Part shown: in pieces, positions 7,511-16,683 of the stretch
Numbering within the stretch: the first letter of the stretch is position 1
How the letters are laid out: every line of letters starts with the position of its first letter
DNA from: Corynebacterium vitaeruminis DSM 20294
GTDB lineage: Bacteria > Actinomycetota > Actinomycetes > Mycobacteriales > Mycobacteriaceae
Assembly: GCF_000550805.1 (NCBI RefSeq)
Contig: NZ_CP004353.1
Location: 2,418,001-2,482,000 of the forward strand
Length of the DNA: 64,000 nt
Direction: 5' to 3'
The notes under the pieces: model-generated
The model's database searches: none
The model's input: only the letters and a program-made list of their open reading frames with translations
Told to the model about the DNA's origin: nothing
Translations under genes and position numbers: made by a program

Positions 7511-8776
7511 ATGACTCTCCGTTCCCGCATCGCGCTTCCCCTCGGCGCGTGCCTGCTCGCCAGCTCGCTGGCCGTCCCCGCGGCCAGCGCCCAGTCGGCC
7601 AACCTCCCCATCGGCTCCGCCCGCGAGGGCGCAAGCTCGGACGCCATCGACGCAAGCTCCGACTTCTCCGCCTCGACACTTCCCGATGGATCGTCGATTT
7701 CCGCGGGCTCCTCCAACTCCTCCGACCCGTGGCTGAGCTCCATCGGGGGCTCCTCCGAGTCGACCGCGAGCTCCCGCGGCGAGGGGCTGGGGAGCTCAAT
7801 CGATGCCTACGAGACCAGCTCACGGCTATCGAGCCGGGGCCTCACGGAGTTCTCTTCCGGCGACTCCACCGGCGAAGACCCGGGTATCGACTACGGGACG
7901 AGCCCGAAACTGCTGGACACGCGCCACGTCGAGGACAACTCCTACGAGATCGACGTGTGGTCGCCCGCCAACCACACGGTGATCACCAACCTCCTCATCC
8001 TGCCCGCCGGGGGCACCGACAACCCGGCCCCGCGCCCCACCCTGTACCTGCTCTCGGGCGCCGACGGCGGCGTGGGCGTCAACTGGCGCACGGCCTCCGA
8101 CTACGAGGACTTCTTTGCCGACAAGGACGTGCAGGTGGTCACGCCCATCGGCGGCGGCTCCTCGCTGTACATGGACTGGATGCGCGAGGATTTGTCCATG
8201 GGGGCGGCCCAGTGGCAAACCTACATCTGCGAGGAACTCCCCCAGGTCATGGACTTTGAGTTCCACGGCAACGGGCGCAACGCCATCGCGGGGATTTCGA
8301 TGTCGGGCGGGCCCGCGCTGCACATGGCTGGCGCCTACCCGGGCCTGTTCTCCGCGGCGGCCTCCCTGTCCGGCTATCCGGCCAACTCTGGCCTGCTCGG
8401 CAGGATGTTTATCACCAACGTGGTCGACGGCAAGGGCGGAAGCTCCATCAACGCGCTCGGGCTGTTCACCGACCCCAGCTGGGAGGAGATCGACCCCTCG
8501 GCGCACCTCGAGCGCCTGCAGAACGTCCCGGGGTTCGTGGGCACCGGCGCGGGGATCCCCACCCTGCGCGATCTGACCGGCGATTGGGCGTGGTGGTTCT
8601 TCCTCGAGATCCTAAGCCAGGTCTTCTCCAACTACTTCACCCGCCAGGCGGAGTCGGCGGGGGTGCAGGTCGAGCGCTACTACACGGTCTTCGGCACCCA
8701 CAACTACCTCAACTTCGAGCGCGAGCTGCGCGTGGGCTGGGAGCGGACGCTCGGCCCGGCCCTCGGCGTCGCGTAG
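7511..8776 (+). CDS. Corynomycolyltransferase (antigen 85-type esterase), first copy
   Basis: This 421-residue exported enzyme has a signal peptide that probably cleaves after ASA at residue 27. The alpha/beta-hydrolase fold carries the family nucleophile block GISMSGG with Ser265, and a C-terminal GTHNY that supplies the catalytic His. Such enzymes transfer mycolic acids between trehalose monomycolate and arabinogalactan or a second trehalose in the cell envelope. Residues 28-120 form a Ser-rich, low-complexity region not needed by the fold. Its beginning is repeated almost word for word in the next gene. It starts 10 nt after the PepSY gene. Confidence 0.9.
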   Translation: MTLRSRIALPLGACLLASSLAVPAASAQSANLPIGSAREGASSDAIDASSDFSASTLPDGSSISAGSSNSSDPWLSSIGGSSESTASSRGEGLGSSIDAYETSSRLSSRGLTEFSSGDSTGEDPGIDYGTSPKLLDTRHVEDNSYEIDVWSPANHTVITNLLILPAGGTDNPAPRPTLYLLSGADGGVGVNWRTASDYEDFFADKDVQVVTPIGGGSSLYMDWMREDLSMGAAQWQTYICEELPQVMDFEFHGNGRNAIAGISMSGGPALHMAGAYPGLFSAAASLSGYPANSGLLGRMFITNVVDGKGGSSINALGLFTDPSWEEIDPSAHLERLQNVPGFVGTGAGIPTLRDLTGDWAWWFFLEILSQVFSNYFTRQAESAGVQVERYYTVFGTHNYLNFERELRVGWERTLGPALGVA

Positions 8777-8827
8777 CCTCACGCACGCTTCGACGGAAGT
8801 TAAATTTTGCCCGCCTAACAATGTAGG

Positions 8828-10042
8828 GTGGTGCGGGTGAAACTAGGCATCGCCCGCACCACCACCGTCCTCACCAGCCTGTGCCTTTCCGTGGCACTCG
8901 CCTCTGGCACGGCTGCCCCGACCCGCGCGCAGTCGGCCGACCTCCCGATCGGCTCGGCCCGCGAGGGCGCCAGCTCGGACGGCATCGACGCGGCCACCCG
9001 CGGGTCCACGGACACGCTGCCGGATGGCTCGTCGATAAGCGCGGGCTCCTCGAACGCCTACGATTCCTCCCTCGCCCCGCAGACCTACCCGCCCGCAAAC
9101 CCGCAGGCGGAGGCCACCGCGCCGCTGTCGCTGGGCACGGACACCGGCGTCGACTACGGAACCTCCCCCACGCTTCTGGCCACCCGGCACGTGGCGGGGA
9201 ACTCCTACGAGATCGACGTCTGGTCGCCCGCCAACCACGCCGTGATCACCAACCTGCTCCTGCTTCCCGAGGGCGGGCTCGACAACACCAGCCCGCGCCC
9301 CACCTTCTACCTGCTCTCCGGCGCGGACGGCGGCGCGAACGGCAAGAACTGGCGCGACTCCTCCGACTACGAGGGCTTCTTCGCGGGCAAGAACGTGCAG
9401 GTGGTCACGCCCATCGGCGGCGGCGGGAGCATGAATCTCAACTGGCTGGCCGACGACCCCACGCTCGGCCGCAACCAGTGGGAGACCTACATCTGCGAGG
9501 AGCTGCCGCAGATCATGGACACCCAGTTCCACGGCACCGGCCGGGACGCCATCGCGGGGCTGTCCATGTCCGGCGGCCCCTCGATCCACATGGCGGGCGA
9601 CCACCCCGAGCGCTTCCACGCCGCGGCCTCGCTGTCCGGCTTCCCCGCCAACTCCGGCCAGCTGGGGCGGCTGTTTACCAGCGACCTCATCGAGAGCAAG
9701 GGCGGCGACCCCGCCAACGCGCTCGGCGACCAAGCGAATCCCGCGTGGCTTTCCATGGACCCGGTGGCAAACCTGGACAAGCTGCGCGGCCTCAGGCTCT
9801 TCGTCGGCACCGGCGCAGGCTTGCCGACGCTACGCGACCTGACCGGGGACTGGTACGGATTCATGTGGCTGGAGATCCTAAGCCAGGTGTTCTCCAACTA
9901 CTTCACCCGCCAGGCCCAGGCCGCGGGCCTCGACGTCAACCGCTATTACACCGTCTTCGGCGCCCACAACTACACCAACTTCGAGCGCGAGATGCGCGTG
10001 GCGTGGGAGGAGACCATCGGGCCAGCGCTGGGGCTGGCCTAG
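8828..10042 (+). CDS. Corynomycolyltransferase (antigen 85-type esterase), second copy
   Basis: A 404-residue paralogue of the preceding gene, clearly a tandem duplicate: both share long blocks such as NSYEIDVWSPANH, YICEELPQ and LRDLTGDW. A signal peptide precedes AQSADLP, the nucleophile block is GLSMSGG (Ser248) and the His motif is GAHNYTNF. The Ser-rich spacer is about 20 residues shorter than in copy one. A TAACAAT -10-like box lies 5 nt before the GTG at 8828; a GTG at 8837 is an alternative start. Promoter and spacing suggest it can be transcribed on its own. Confidence 0.9.
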   Translation: MVRVKLGIARTTTVLTSLCLSVALASGTAAPTRAQSADLPIGSAREGASSDGIDAATRGSTDTLPDGSSISAGSSNAYDSSLAPQTYPPANPQAEATAPLSLGTDTGVDYGTSPTLLATRHVAGNSYEIDVWSPANHAVITNLLLLPEGGLDNTSPRPTFYLLSGADGGANGKNWRDSSDYEGFFAGKNVQVVTPIGGGGSMNLNWLADDPTLGRNQWETYICEELPQIMDTQFHGTGRDAIAGLSMSGGPSIHMAGDHPERFHAAASLSGFPANSGQLGRLFTSDLIESKGGDPANALGDQANPAWLSMDPVANLDKLRGLRLFVGTGAGLPTLRDLTGDWYGFMWLEILSQVFSNYFTRQAQAAGLDVNRYYTVFGAHNYTNFEREMRVAWEETIGPALGLA

Positions 10043-10058
10043 AGGGCGAGGGCGCGGC

Positions 10059-10076
10059 GCCGAAGGCGTCGATAAG
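10059..10076. repeat. CGCTTGTCGACGCC intergenic motif near 10.07 kb
   Basis: GCCGAAGGCGTCGATAAG; lies next to the hairpin between the mycolyltransferase and transporter genes. Confidence 0.55.
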
Positions 10077-10081
10077 CATGC

Positions 10082-10109
10082 AAAAGACGCCGCGAGCGCG
10101 ACGCCTTTT
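10082..10109. terminator. Hairpin between the mycolyltransferase and transporter genes
   Basis: AAAAG...CTTTT encloses a stem of about 11 pairs with two mismatches and an AGC loop. With T- and A-runs on both sides it can serve both converging transcripts. Confidence 0.55.
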
Positions 10110-10169
10110 GATGAGCCTTACATCGATGGATTCGGTCGATACCTACCGCCTTTCTCTTGGTGAAGCTTC

Positions 10170-11693
10170 TTACCAGAGGCCCAGCGCCATCCACCACGGG
10201 ATGCCGATGGCCACCCAGATAAGCGCGTACATGAGCCCGAGAACGAGTCCCACGCGCCACCACAGGCCCAGCTCCACGTAGCCGGTGCCGAAGTAGATCG
10301 GTGCGGGGCCGTTCCGGTAGTGGGTGAGGCACCCGAAGATCGTCGGGATAGCGCCGAGGAAGACCGCCAGCGGGACGCCGGGGAGCCCGAGCGAGAGTCC
10401 GACGCCGAAGAACACGGCGAACATGGCCGCGGCGTGCGCCGTGCCCGAGGCGAACATGTAGTGGGCCACCGCGTAGAGCAGCGTGAGCAGGACGAACGTG
10501 CCCAGCGTGCCGAAACCTAGCCCCTTGACCCAGGAGCCGACGTTGTCGCCGAACCAGCCGACGAATCCCAGCTCGCCTAGCTGCGTGCCCATCATGACCA
10601 GCGCCGCGAACCACACCAGGGTGTCCCAGGCGGCGCGCTCGGACTTCATGGCTTTCCACGTCAGCGTGCTGGTGAGCAGGAGGATCGCAAGCCCCAGGAA
10701 CGCGACGGCGGTGGAGGAGATGAAGTCGCCGCCAAAGATCCACAGCACGATCATGAGCAGGAAGACCCCGAGCGTGATCTACTCGCTGCGGCACATCGGG
10801 CCGAGCTCCTTCAGCTCGGCGGCGGCCGCCTTGGGCGCCTCCGGCGTCTTGGTCAGGCGCGGCTTGTCCATCACATAGACCACGAGCGGGACGAGCGCCA
10901 CCGCGACGAGCGCGGGCACCGCCGCGGCGAGGAACCAGCCGGTCCAGCTCACCTCCACGCCCTCGTTGGCGGCGAACTTGGCCGCCATCGCGTTGGGGGC
11001 CGCACCGGTGAAGAACACCACGGAGACCGCGAGGTTCATGTTGTAGCCGGTGAGCGCGAGGTAGCTGCCGATGTTGCGGTAGGTCGACGGGCCGTCCGGG
11101 TGCGAGCCGGACTTGAGGCAGATCGACTTCGTGATCGGGTAGACGATCCCGCCCGCGCGGGCGGTGTTGGAGGGGATGAACGGCGACAGCGCCAGGTCGG
11201 TTAGCCCCAGGCCGTAGGCGAGGCCGAGCGTCGAGCGCCCGAAGATCCGCACGAACTGCAGCGCCATGCGCGTGCCCAGCCCCGAGGAGATGACCGCGCG
11301 CGAGACGAAGAACGCGGAGACGATGAGCCAGATGGTGGAGTTCGCGAACCCGGACAGCGCCAGCGACATGGACTTGTCGGGGTTGCCGGGCGAGAGCACC
11401 TGGGTGGTCGCGCTCAGGGCGATCGCCGCCACCGACAGCGCGCCCATGGGGGCGGCCTTGATGATAATCCCCACGATGGTGGCCACGAAGATCGCGAACA
11501 GGTGCCACGCGTTCGGCTCGAGGCCGCTGGGGGTGGGGATGAACCAGATGACCAGGCCGACGACCGCGGTGGCGAGCAGGCCCTTGGCGCTGATCTCCGA
11601 GGCCAGCTTCTGCGGGGCGGGGGCGTCCATGGCGGCAGGAGGGGCGTTACCGGGAACCTTGTCCGGCGGTGCCGGAGGGATGAGGGTACTCAC
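10170..11693 (-). pseudogene. DASS-family dicarboxylate (tartrate/succinate-type) transporter interrupted by one amber codon
   Basis: Read through, this is a full-length (about 507-residue) SLC13/CitT-type anion transporter. It has the substrate motif SNTARAGGIVYPI in the first half and the second-half motif ASGTAHAAAMF. At 10779-10781 an in-frame TAG follows GPMCRSE, and the same frame continues at once with ITLGVFLLMIVLWIFGG. A codon such as AAG was probably changed to TAG. The GTG start overlaps the stop of the beta-subunit gene by 4 nt (GTGA), so translation is coupled. It would import the substrate of the adjacent hydro-lyase. As written, only the first 304 residues are made, unless the amber is suppressed. 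Confidence 0.85.
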
Positions 11694-12316
11694 TTGATGT
11701 ACCTGACCTTCTCGTAAAGATCCTCAAGGATGGCCTCCTTGCGCTCGTTGTACTCGGCCTTCTTCTGAGTGTAGAGGTTGTTGCCGTGGGCATCGATCGA
11801 CACGATCAGCGGCCCGAACTGCTTGACCCGCATGACCCAGAGGGCCTCGGGCATGCCCAGCTCGCGCCAGTGGGACTCCTCGACCTCCTCGACCTCGGTG
11901 GCGGCGATGACGGCGTTGCCCGCGGGGAACACGCAGTGCAGCGCGCCGAAGTCCTTGCATCCGGCCTCGGTGTTGGGCCCCATGGAGCCCTTGCCCACGA
12001 TGAGCCGCACGCCGGTCTGCTCGATGAAGTCGTACTCGAACATCTCCATGCGCATGGAGGTGGTGGGGCCGACGGAGACGACCTCGAACTTGTCGTCCTC
12101 GCCCTCCACCGGCTGCATGATCGGCCCGGCGTGGAGGATGGCCCCGCCCTGGAGATCGACGGGGAGCTTTCGCCCGAGCTCGACGAGCCGGCGGTGTCCG
12201 ACGTCGCGGCAGGTGACGATGTGCCCGTCGAGGAAGATGACATCGCCTGCGTGGATGTCCTCGAGGTCCTCGCGGGAGATGGGGGTGTGGAGGGTCTTGG
12301 CCTCGCGCTCGCTCAT
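11690..12316 (-). CDS. ttdB: L(+)-tartrate dehydratase / class I fumarase-type hydro-lyase, beta subunit
   Basis: This 208-residue protein matches the C-terminal (beta) part of class I Fe-S hydro-lyases: [38 protein letters not shown] and IVGKGSMG. Together with the alpha subunit it dehydrates L-tartrate to oxaloacetate, or a related 2-hydroxy-dicarboxylate. The separate-subunit layout and the following CitT-type transporter favour tartrate over plain fumarase. It starts 29 nt behind ttdA and overlaps the transporter start by 4 nt, so the three genes form one operon. Confidence 0.82.
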   Translation of the reverse strand: MSEREAKTLHTPISREDLEDIHAGDVIFLDGHIVTCRDVGHRRLVELGRKLPVDLQGGAILHAGPIMQPVEGEDDKFEVVSVGPTTSMRMEMFEYDFIEQTGVRLIVGKGSMGPNTEAGCKDFGALHCVFPAGNAVIAATEVEEVEESHWRELGMPEALWVMRVKQFGPLIVSIDAHGNNLYTQKKAEYNERKEAILEDLYEKVRYIK

Positions 12317-12345
12317 GATGCTTGTCCTTTCTGCTCGTCGGTGGG

Positions 12346-13395
12346 CTACAGCTCGAAGCCTGCGTGGGTGAGAAGTTCGTAGTTGAGGTCGCGGTCGAGG
12401 CGGATGGTGCCGCGGCGGTGCGACCAGCAGCCGGTGTTCACCGCGACCGAGAGCACGGAGGGGTGGCGGGCGGAGTTTTCGATGTTCACGCCCATGACCG
12501 AGCGCCTGCCGCCCAGGCCCTGCGGGCCGAGCCCTAGGTCGTTGATGGCCGCCTCGAGGTTGGTCTCGAGCTCCGCGACCAGCTCGTTTGAGTTGTGCGA
12601 CTGCACCGGGCGCATGAGCGCCAGCTTGGACATGAACGCCGCGGTGTCGATCGAGGTGCCGATGCCCACGCCGATGAGCATGGGCGGGCAGGCGTTGACG
12701 CCGTAGGAGGTCATCACGTCGAGGATGAACTTCATCGCGGCCTCGTAGCCCTCGCCCGGCATGAGGGTCTTGCCCTGGCCGGGCAGGGAGCAGCCGCCGC
12801 CAGCGAGGTAGACGTCCAGCTCGATGCCGTCGGTGTCCGGCACCAGCTGGGTGTACAGCCACGGCGAGCGGGTGCCGATGTTGGTGCCCGGGATGTACTC
12901 GTTGAAGGTCTCCACCGAGTTGCGGCGCAGCGGCGCGGTCTCGGAGGCGCGGCCGATGGCCTCCTTGAGCGCGGGCTCGAGCTCGGAGAGGTACGGGAAG
13001 TCGGTGCCGACCCGGGCGAAGATCTGGATCTGGCCGGTGTCCTGGCACGACGGGCGGTTGAGCTCGAGGGCGAGCTTCTGGTTGCGCTGCATGGTCGCGT
13101 AGATCATCTTGGCCATCGGCTGGTCCTCTTCCTCCGCCAGCTGGCGCAGGCGCGCCTCGACGTCGTCGGGCAGCTTCTTGGACACCAGGTCGGTGAACTT
13201 CGCGATGCGGTCGATGAGCAGCGACGCGCCCTGGCTGAACTCGCGGCCCAGGGTGGAGGGCTTCTGGGTAGACGGGGCGAACTCCACCTTCACGGGCTGG
13301 TTGTCCGCGGGCTGGGAGTCGGCCGGCGCGGACGCCCGGCGCTTTGCGCGCTCGGGTACGCCGCGCAGCGCTTCGGATGCGACGGTGGTCGTCAT
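12346..13395 (-). CDS. ttdA: L(+)-tartrate dehydratase / class I fumarase-type hydro-lyase, alpha subunit
   Basis: This is a 349-residue Fe-S hydro-lyase alpha subunit. The three cluster cysteines can be placed in [19 protein letters not shown] and NACPPMLIG. About 45 N-terminal residues are Ala/Pro-rich and lie outside the usual domain. The subunit binds a [4Fe-4S] cluster and works with the beta subunit in cytosolic tartrate or dicarboxylate metabolism. AAGGAT precedes the ATG. The upstream AraC-type gene on the same strand is the likely regulator. Confidence 0.85.
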   Translation of the reverse strand: MTTTVASEALRGVPERAKRRASAPADSQPADNQPVKVEFAPSTQKPSTLGREFSQGASLLIDRIAKFTDLVSKKLPDDVEARLRQLAEEEDQPMAKMIYATMQRNQKLALELNRPSCQDTGQIQIFARVGTDFPYLSELEPALKEAIGRASETAPLRRNSVETFNEYIPGTNIGTRSPWLYTQLVPDTDGIELDVYLAGGGCSLPGQGKTLMPGEGYEAAMKFILDVMTSYGVNACPPMLIGVGIGTSIDTAAFMSKLALMRPVQSHNSNELVAELETNLEAAINDLGLGPQGLGGRRSVMGVNIENSARHPSVLSVAVNTGCWSHRRGTIRLDRDLNYELLTHAGFEL

Positions 13396-13553
13396 GGGAT
13401 TGGATCCTTCACTCGTAGTGATCTCTTCTTGTCACCACCGAGTCTCGCTCCCAGGCGGGGCCCCGATCATCCCAACGCTTCCGGAGTTGTGCGCCCGAAA
13501 GAAGCCCCCACCGCGCCGCGAGGCGTCACCGAATGCCCCGTGGGCCCGAAGAT

Positions 13554-14624
13554 TTACCCATCCGCCAGCCGCGCCAGCCGCTCGCCCACCAGCGCCGCCT
13601 GCTCGCCCAGCTCGCGGACCTGCTCCAGCACCCGCCGGTGCTCTTCCGCGCTCACGCCCCCGCCGTGAGGACCCGGATGGTCACCGAGCTGCTCCTCGGG
13701 GTGCGCGAAGCGCTCGTGGAAGGTCTCGTCAACCTGGCCTAGGTCCACGCCCCGCTCCGCGAGCTCGCGCAGCTGGCGGCGGTATTGGCTGGCGGTCTTG
13801 TTGAACGCGCGCTTGAAGGCCACGCCGAAGGCCTTGACGTCGGGGAACCCGCTCTCGCGCGCGACGTCGGTGATGGTCAGGTCGGTCTCCCCGAGCATGC
13901 GCACCGCCTGGGCTAGGCGCACGCGGGTGATGTGCTCGCTCAGCGGGATGCCCATGTGGCTGGAGAAGATCTCGGAGAAGTACGTCGGCGAGTACCCGGC
14001 GCGCTGGGCGAGCTGCTTCAAGGTCAGCCGCTCCCGGTAGTGCTCCTCGATGTAGCCGGTCGCGCGCCGCAGCACCTCCACGTAGCCCTCCTCCCCCATG
14101 AGCGCGACGGGGAAGACGGCCGGGTCGTGGAAGGATTCGAACAGCGTCGCGACGATCTCGGCGAGCAGCGCCTCCCTGCGCGCCGCGGCCGCCGGCCCCG
14201 CCTTCAGCCCCTCCTCCATCAGCCGCGCGCTCATCGCCCGCAGCCTGCGGAACTCGGCGTTTCCCTGCGTGCGGGGCGTCGACCGGCACGCGAAGTGCGG
14301 GATGACGCCGCTGTTGAAGCTGGAAACGTAGTCGGGGTCGAGGTGGAGCAGGAGCGCCTGGGCGCTGCTCGCGCCGGGACCTGCCTCCAGCGACATGGTC
14401 GCGTGTCCCTCGTTCGAGTTGAGGACGGCCACGTCCCCGCGCCCCAGCACCGCCACGCCGCCGGCGGCGCACAGCTCCACCTTCCCGCCGAGGATCACCA
14501 AAAGTTCGATCTGCGGGTGCCAGTTGTAGTGGTAGGAGCCGATGTCGTAGACGTACTGCCGCGTCTCGGCACGCCGGGCCGGCGGGTTGTGCTCGACGTA
14601 GAACTCTGCGCGCGGTGAATCCAT
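13554..14624 (-). CDS. AraC-family transcriptional regulator, probably of the tartrate operon
   Basis: The 356-residue protein has an N-terminal cupin-like sensor (HPQIELLVILGG, residues about 36-47) and a C-terminal pair of helix-turn-helix motifs: LTLKQLAQRAGYSPTYFSEIF and LTITDVARESGFPDVKAFGVAFKRAF. About 65 residues follow the DNA-binding domain, a tail longer than usual. The ATG is preceded at 6 nt by a TACGAT -10 box (14631-14636, minus strand), which suggests a leaderless mRNA. It lies directly upstream of ttdA-ttdB-transporter on the same strand. That these are its target genes is inferred from position. Confidence 0.8.
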   Translation of the reverse strand: MDSPRAEFYVEHNPPARRAETRQYVYDIGSYHYNWHPQIELLVILGGKVELCAAGGVAVLGRGDVAVLNSNEGHATMSLEAGPGASSAQALLLHLDPDYVSSFNSGVIPHFACRSTPRTQGNAEFRRLRAMSARLMEEGLKAGPAAAARREALLAEIVATLFESFHDPAVFPVALMGEEGYVEVLRRATGYIEEHYRERLTLKQLAQRAGYSPTYFSEIFSSHMGIPLSEHITRVRLAQAVRMLGETDLTITDVARESGFPDVKAFGVAFKRAFNKTASQYRRQLRELAERGVDLGQVDETFHERFAHPEEQLGDHPGPHGGGVSAEEHRRVLEQVRELGEQAALVGERLARLADG

Positions 14625-15406
14625 GCCTCCATCGTATCGGCGTCGCGGCGCCCGCGATCGAAAGATTTACCTATTCGAAAAACGACGCCGGCGCCCCAGA
14701 AAATCGCGTTCCGGTGCCGCAAGGCGTCGAAAAGGCAAAGCATGCTTGTCGACGATCACCGAAGGCAAAAACACCCTACGAACTGGGAAAATCACAATCT
14801 CAGACCGCTTTGAGAGGGCCGGAAAAATGCCCTTTATTAAACTGTTCGCCCATACCCAGCTTTCTCCAATGTTTGCCCACGTAGCGCCCCACGAGCGAGG
14901 GAGCGGAGGAATATCCCCTGCGTATCCCTCATTTTTTAAGCTGGACACCGACTGAACCGGGTCACAGCGTTCTGCCAGAATCGCCAGAAAGGCACGTTTC
15001 CTCAGGTCACGCCCCCAACTTAGGTGGTTGCACGGTCTAACTTTCGGTGGTTAACTTCATGTCATCGGCACGGAAACAAACGCCGTCCGAGACATGAACG
15101 TCACAATCGAATGGCTTGAGCGGAGGCTCTCAGACGGGAGCTTCGATCACGCGAAGGGCCAGTCGAGAAGAGATTTCCGCGAGAGGGAAGTGGTCAGATG
15201 GAAGGTAGCCGGAGATAGTCTTGGCCGACACGCTCTAGGTGTTGGGAGAGGCTGATCCACCCGAGTTGAAGCTTAGGAACAACTCGCCCCCCGATGTGAA
15301 TCGAAGGGGAAAGTTGCATAGACGTTGAGGGGCGTCGCTTTAAGTGCAGCGATTCTTAAGATGCATGAGATTCCTTTTTTGAGAGACATCCTTTCTTTCT
15401 GAGGGA
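14625..15406. other. Long intergenic stretch without a recognisable gene, lower GC than its surroundings
   Basis: About 0.8 kb between the AraC gene and the glutathione peroxidase gene. It holds an inverted pair of the CGCTTGTCGACGCC repeat (14716-14765), A/T-rich tracts, and a doubled GGTGGTT phrase near 15020-15050. Short reading frames exist, for example 42 codons from 14827 and 54 codons from 15094. None has a convincing ribosome site or family motif. It could be the eroded remnant of a gene or element, or carry an unannotated RNA that ends at the hairpin at 15407. Confidence 0.4.
14716..14766. repeat. Inverted pair of the CGCTTGTCGACGCC motif upstream of the AraC gene
   Basis: GCCGCAAGGCGTCGAAAAGG at 14716-14735 faces GCTTGTCGACGATCACCGAA at 14744-14763. 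Both arms are degenerate relative to the perfect pair at 50181-50282. Confidence 0.5.
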
Positions 15407-15464
15407 GGTCACCCCAGGTAGCCACCACCGTCACGGTGGGAAACGGCAGCCGGGGTGGCCTTTT
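15407..15464 (+). terminator. Strong compound hairpin followed by TTTT on the + strand
   Basis: GGTCACCCC (15407-15415) pairs with GGGGTGGCC (15452-15460) with one G-U pair, and TTTT follows directly. An inner hairpin CCACCGTCACGGTGG sits inside. The T-run is on the + strand, although no recognised + gene ends here, so it may close an RNA transcribed from the upstream intergenic region. Confidence 0.55.
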
Positions 15465-15473
15465 CCATTGCCC

Positions 15474-15944
15474 CTAGATGGGCAACACCTCCTCGAGGAG
15501 GTTGATGATCTTCATGTCGTCCGGCTCCATCTTCGGCGCGAAGCGACCCGCGACCTCGCCGTCCGGGGAGACCACGAACTTCTCGAAGTTCCACTCGATG
15601 TCCGGGCCGTCGCCCTTGAGGAACTGGTAGAGAGGGTGCGTGTTCGGGCCGTTGACGTCGGCCTTCTTCAGGATCGGAAAGGTCACGCCGTAGGTGGTCT
15701 GGCAGAACTCGGCGATCTCCTCGTCCGAGCCGGGCTCCTCCTCGGCGAACTGGTTGCACGGCATGGCGATGACGAAGAGGCCGCGGTTGGCGTAGTCGTC
15801 GAAAAGCTCCTGCAACGCCTCGTACTGCGGCGTGAGGCCGCACTTGGACGCCGTGTTGACGATGAGGAGGGCATGGCCTTGCCAGTCCGCCATGGTGGTG
15901 GAGCGGCCGTCGTTGAGGGTAACCGGGATGTCGTAGATGCTCAT
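15474..15944 (-). CDS. gpx: Glutathione peroxidase-family thiol peroxidase
   Basis: This 156-residue protein has the family motifs NTASKCGLTPQY with peroxidatic Cys35, MPCNQF, and WNFEKF with the catalytic Trp. Cys81 is the likely resolving cysteine. Actinobacterial members with this cysteine pattern reduce hydroperoxides with thioredoxin or mycoredoxin/mycothiol rather than glutathione. The enzyme is cytosolic and acts in oxidative stress defence. A TACGCT -10 box (15952-15957, minus strand) 7 nt before the ATG suggests a leaderless mRNA. The position upstream of ptrB matches the C. glutamicum order. Confidence 0.92.
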   Translation of the reverse strand: MSIYDIPVTLNDGRSTTMADWQGHALLIVNTASKCGLTPQYEALQELFDDYANRGLFVIAMPCNQFAEEEPGSDEEIAEFCQTTYGVTFPILKKADVNGPNTHPLYQFLKGDGPDIEWNFEKFVVSPDGEVAGRFAPKMEPDDMKIINLLEEVLPI

Positions 15945-15966
15945 GCCTGCCAGCGTAGGCGAAGTA

Positions 15967-16641
15967 TCAGAGCAGCAAGGCGTAATCGGCGGGCTGGGCG
16001 CCGCGGGCCACCGCCTGCTCGACCGCGCGGAGGAAGTCCGCCCGCACGGCCTCATCACCCAGCTGCCGCGCCGACACCGACAGCCGCACCAGCTCGCTTT
16101 CTTGCGCCTGGCGCTCGGCGGTGCGGATGACGAAGTTGCGCCACCACTTCTTCGCGCCGTAGCCCTCGCCGATGGACACGTTGCGGCAGCTTAAGAGCTC
16201 GCCGGAGTCCATGTAATACATCCCCTGCCGCGAGGCGACCACCCGAAAGCCGTAGCTTTTCGACGCTTCCAAGGTGCCCGGCGACAGTTCCCAGCGCGGG
16301 GGCGCGAAGATGTCGAAGTCGAATCCCAGCCGGTGCATCTGGCGCGTGGCGCCGGCGAGCCGGAGGTTGGCCTCGTGCTGCTTGAGCCGGGCGAACTCGG
16401 CGCGGCGGCCCTGGGCGGTGACGTCGAAGCCGTTGAGGATGAGGCACCTCCCCGCCGCCTGCTGGGCCTGAAGCCACACGAGGGTGCGCTTGTCCTTGGC
16501 GAGGTGCCAGTGGGCGCCCACCCGCGGGGCGATGAGAAGGGAGACGGGGATTCCCTCGGCGTCGAGTGCGTCCACCAGCTTTCGTGTCGAGGAGAGGGAC
16601 TGGTCGAAGACGCTGGAGATGGACGCGAGAAGCCGGGGCAT
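15967..16641 (-). CDS. DUF2334-like polysaccharide-deacetylase-related protein
   Basis: The 224-residue protein starts MPRLLASISSVFDQ. It keeps the outline of the polysaccharide-deacetylase-like DUF2334 family: LLIAPRVGAHWHLA, LILNGFDV, FDIFAPPRWELSPGTLEA and FRVVASRQG. No signal peptide is seen. The metal-binding motifs of true deacetylases are only partly recognisable, so enzymatic activity is uncertain. It lies 42 nt downstream of ptrB and 22 nt upstream of gpx on the same strand. Confidence 0.7.
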   Translation of the reverse strand: MPRLLASISSVFDQSLSSTRKLVDALDAEGIPVSLLIAPRVGAHWHLAKDKRTLVWLQAQQAAGRCLILNGFDVTAQGRRAEFARLKQHEANLRLAGATRQMHRLGFDFDIFAPPRWELSPGTLEASKSYGFRVVASRQGMYYMDSGELLSCRNVSIGEGYGAKKWWRNFVIRTAERQAQESELVRLSVSARQLGDEAVRADFLRAVEQAVARGAQPADYALLL

Positions 16642-16683
16642 GGCTGCATTATCACACAGCCCGCCCGGCTTGTCTTTTCGTGT

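Noticed and set aside
10170..10754. Separate 194-residue membrane protein
   Set aside because: It is the same frame as the upstream transporter part and completes that family; it is the distal half of the amber-interrupted gene, not an independent gene.
14667..14948. 93-codon minus-strand frame and overlapping plus-strand frames between the AraC gene and gpx
   Set aside because: No start signal, no motif, and frames overlap each other in both directions, as expected by chance.
15094..15255. 54-codon open frame starting MNVTIEWLERRLSD
   Set aside because: No ribosome site or leaderless -10 box at the right distance and no known motif; kept only as part of the unexplained intergenic region.
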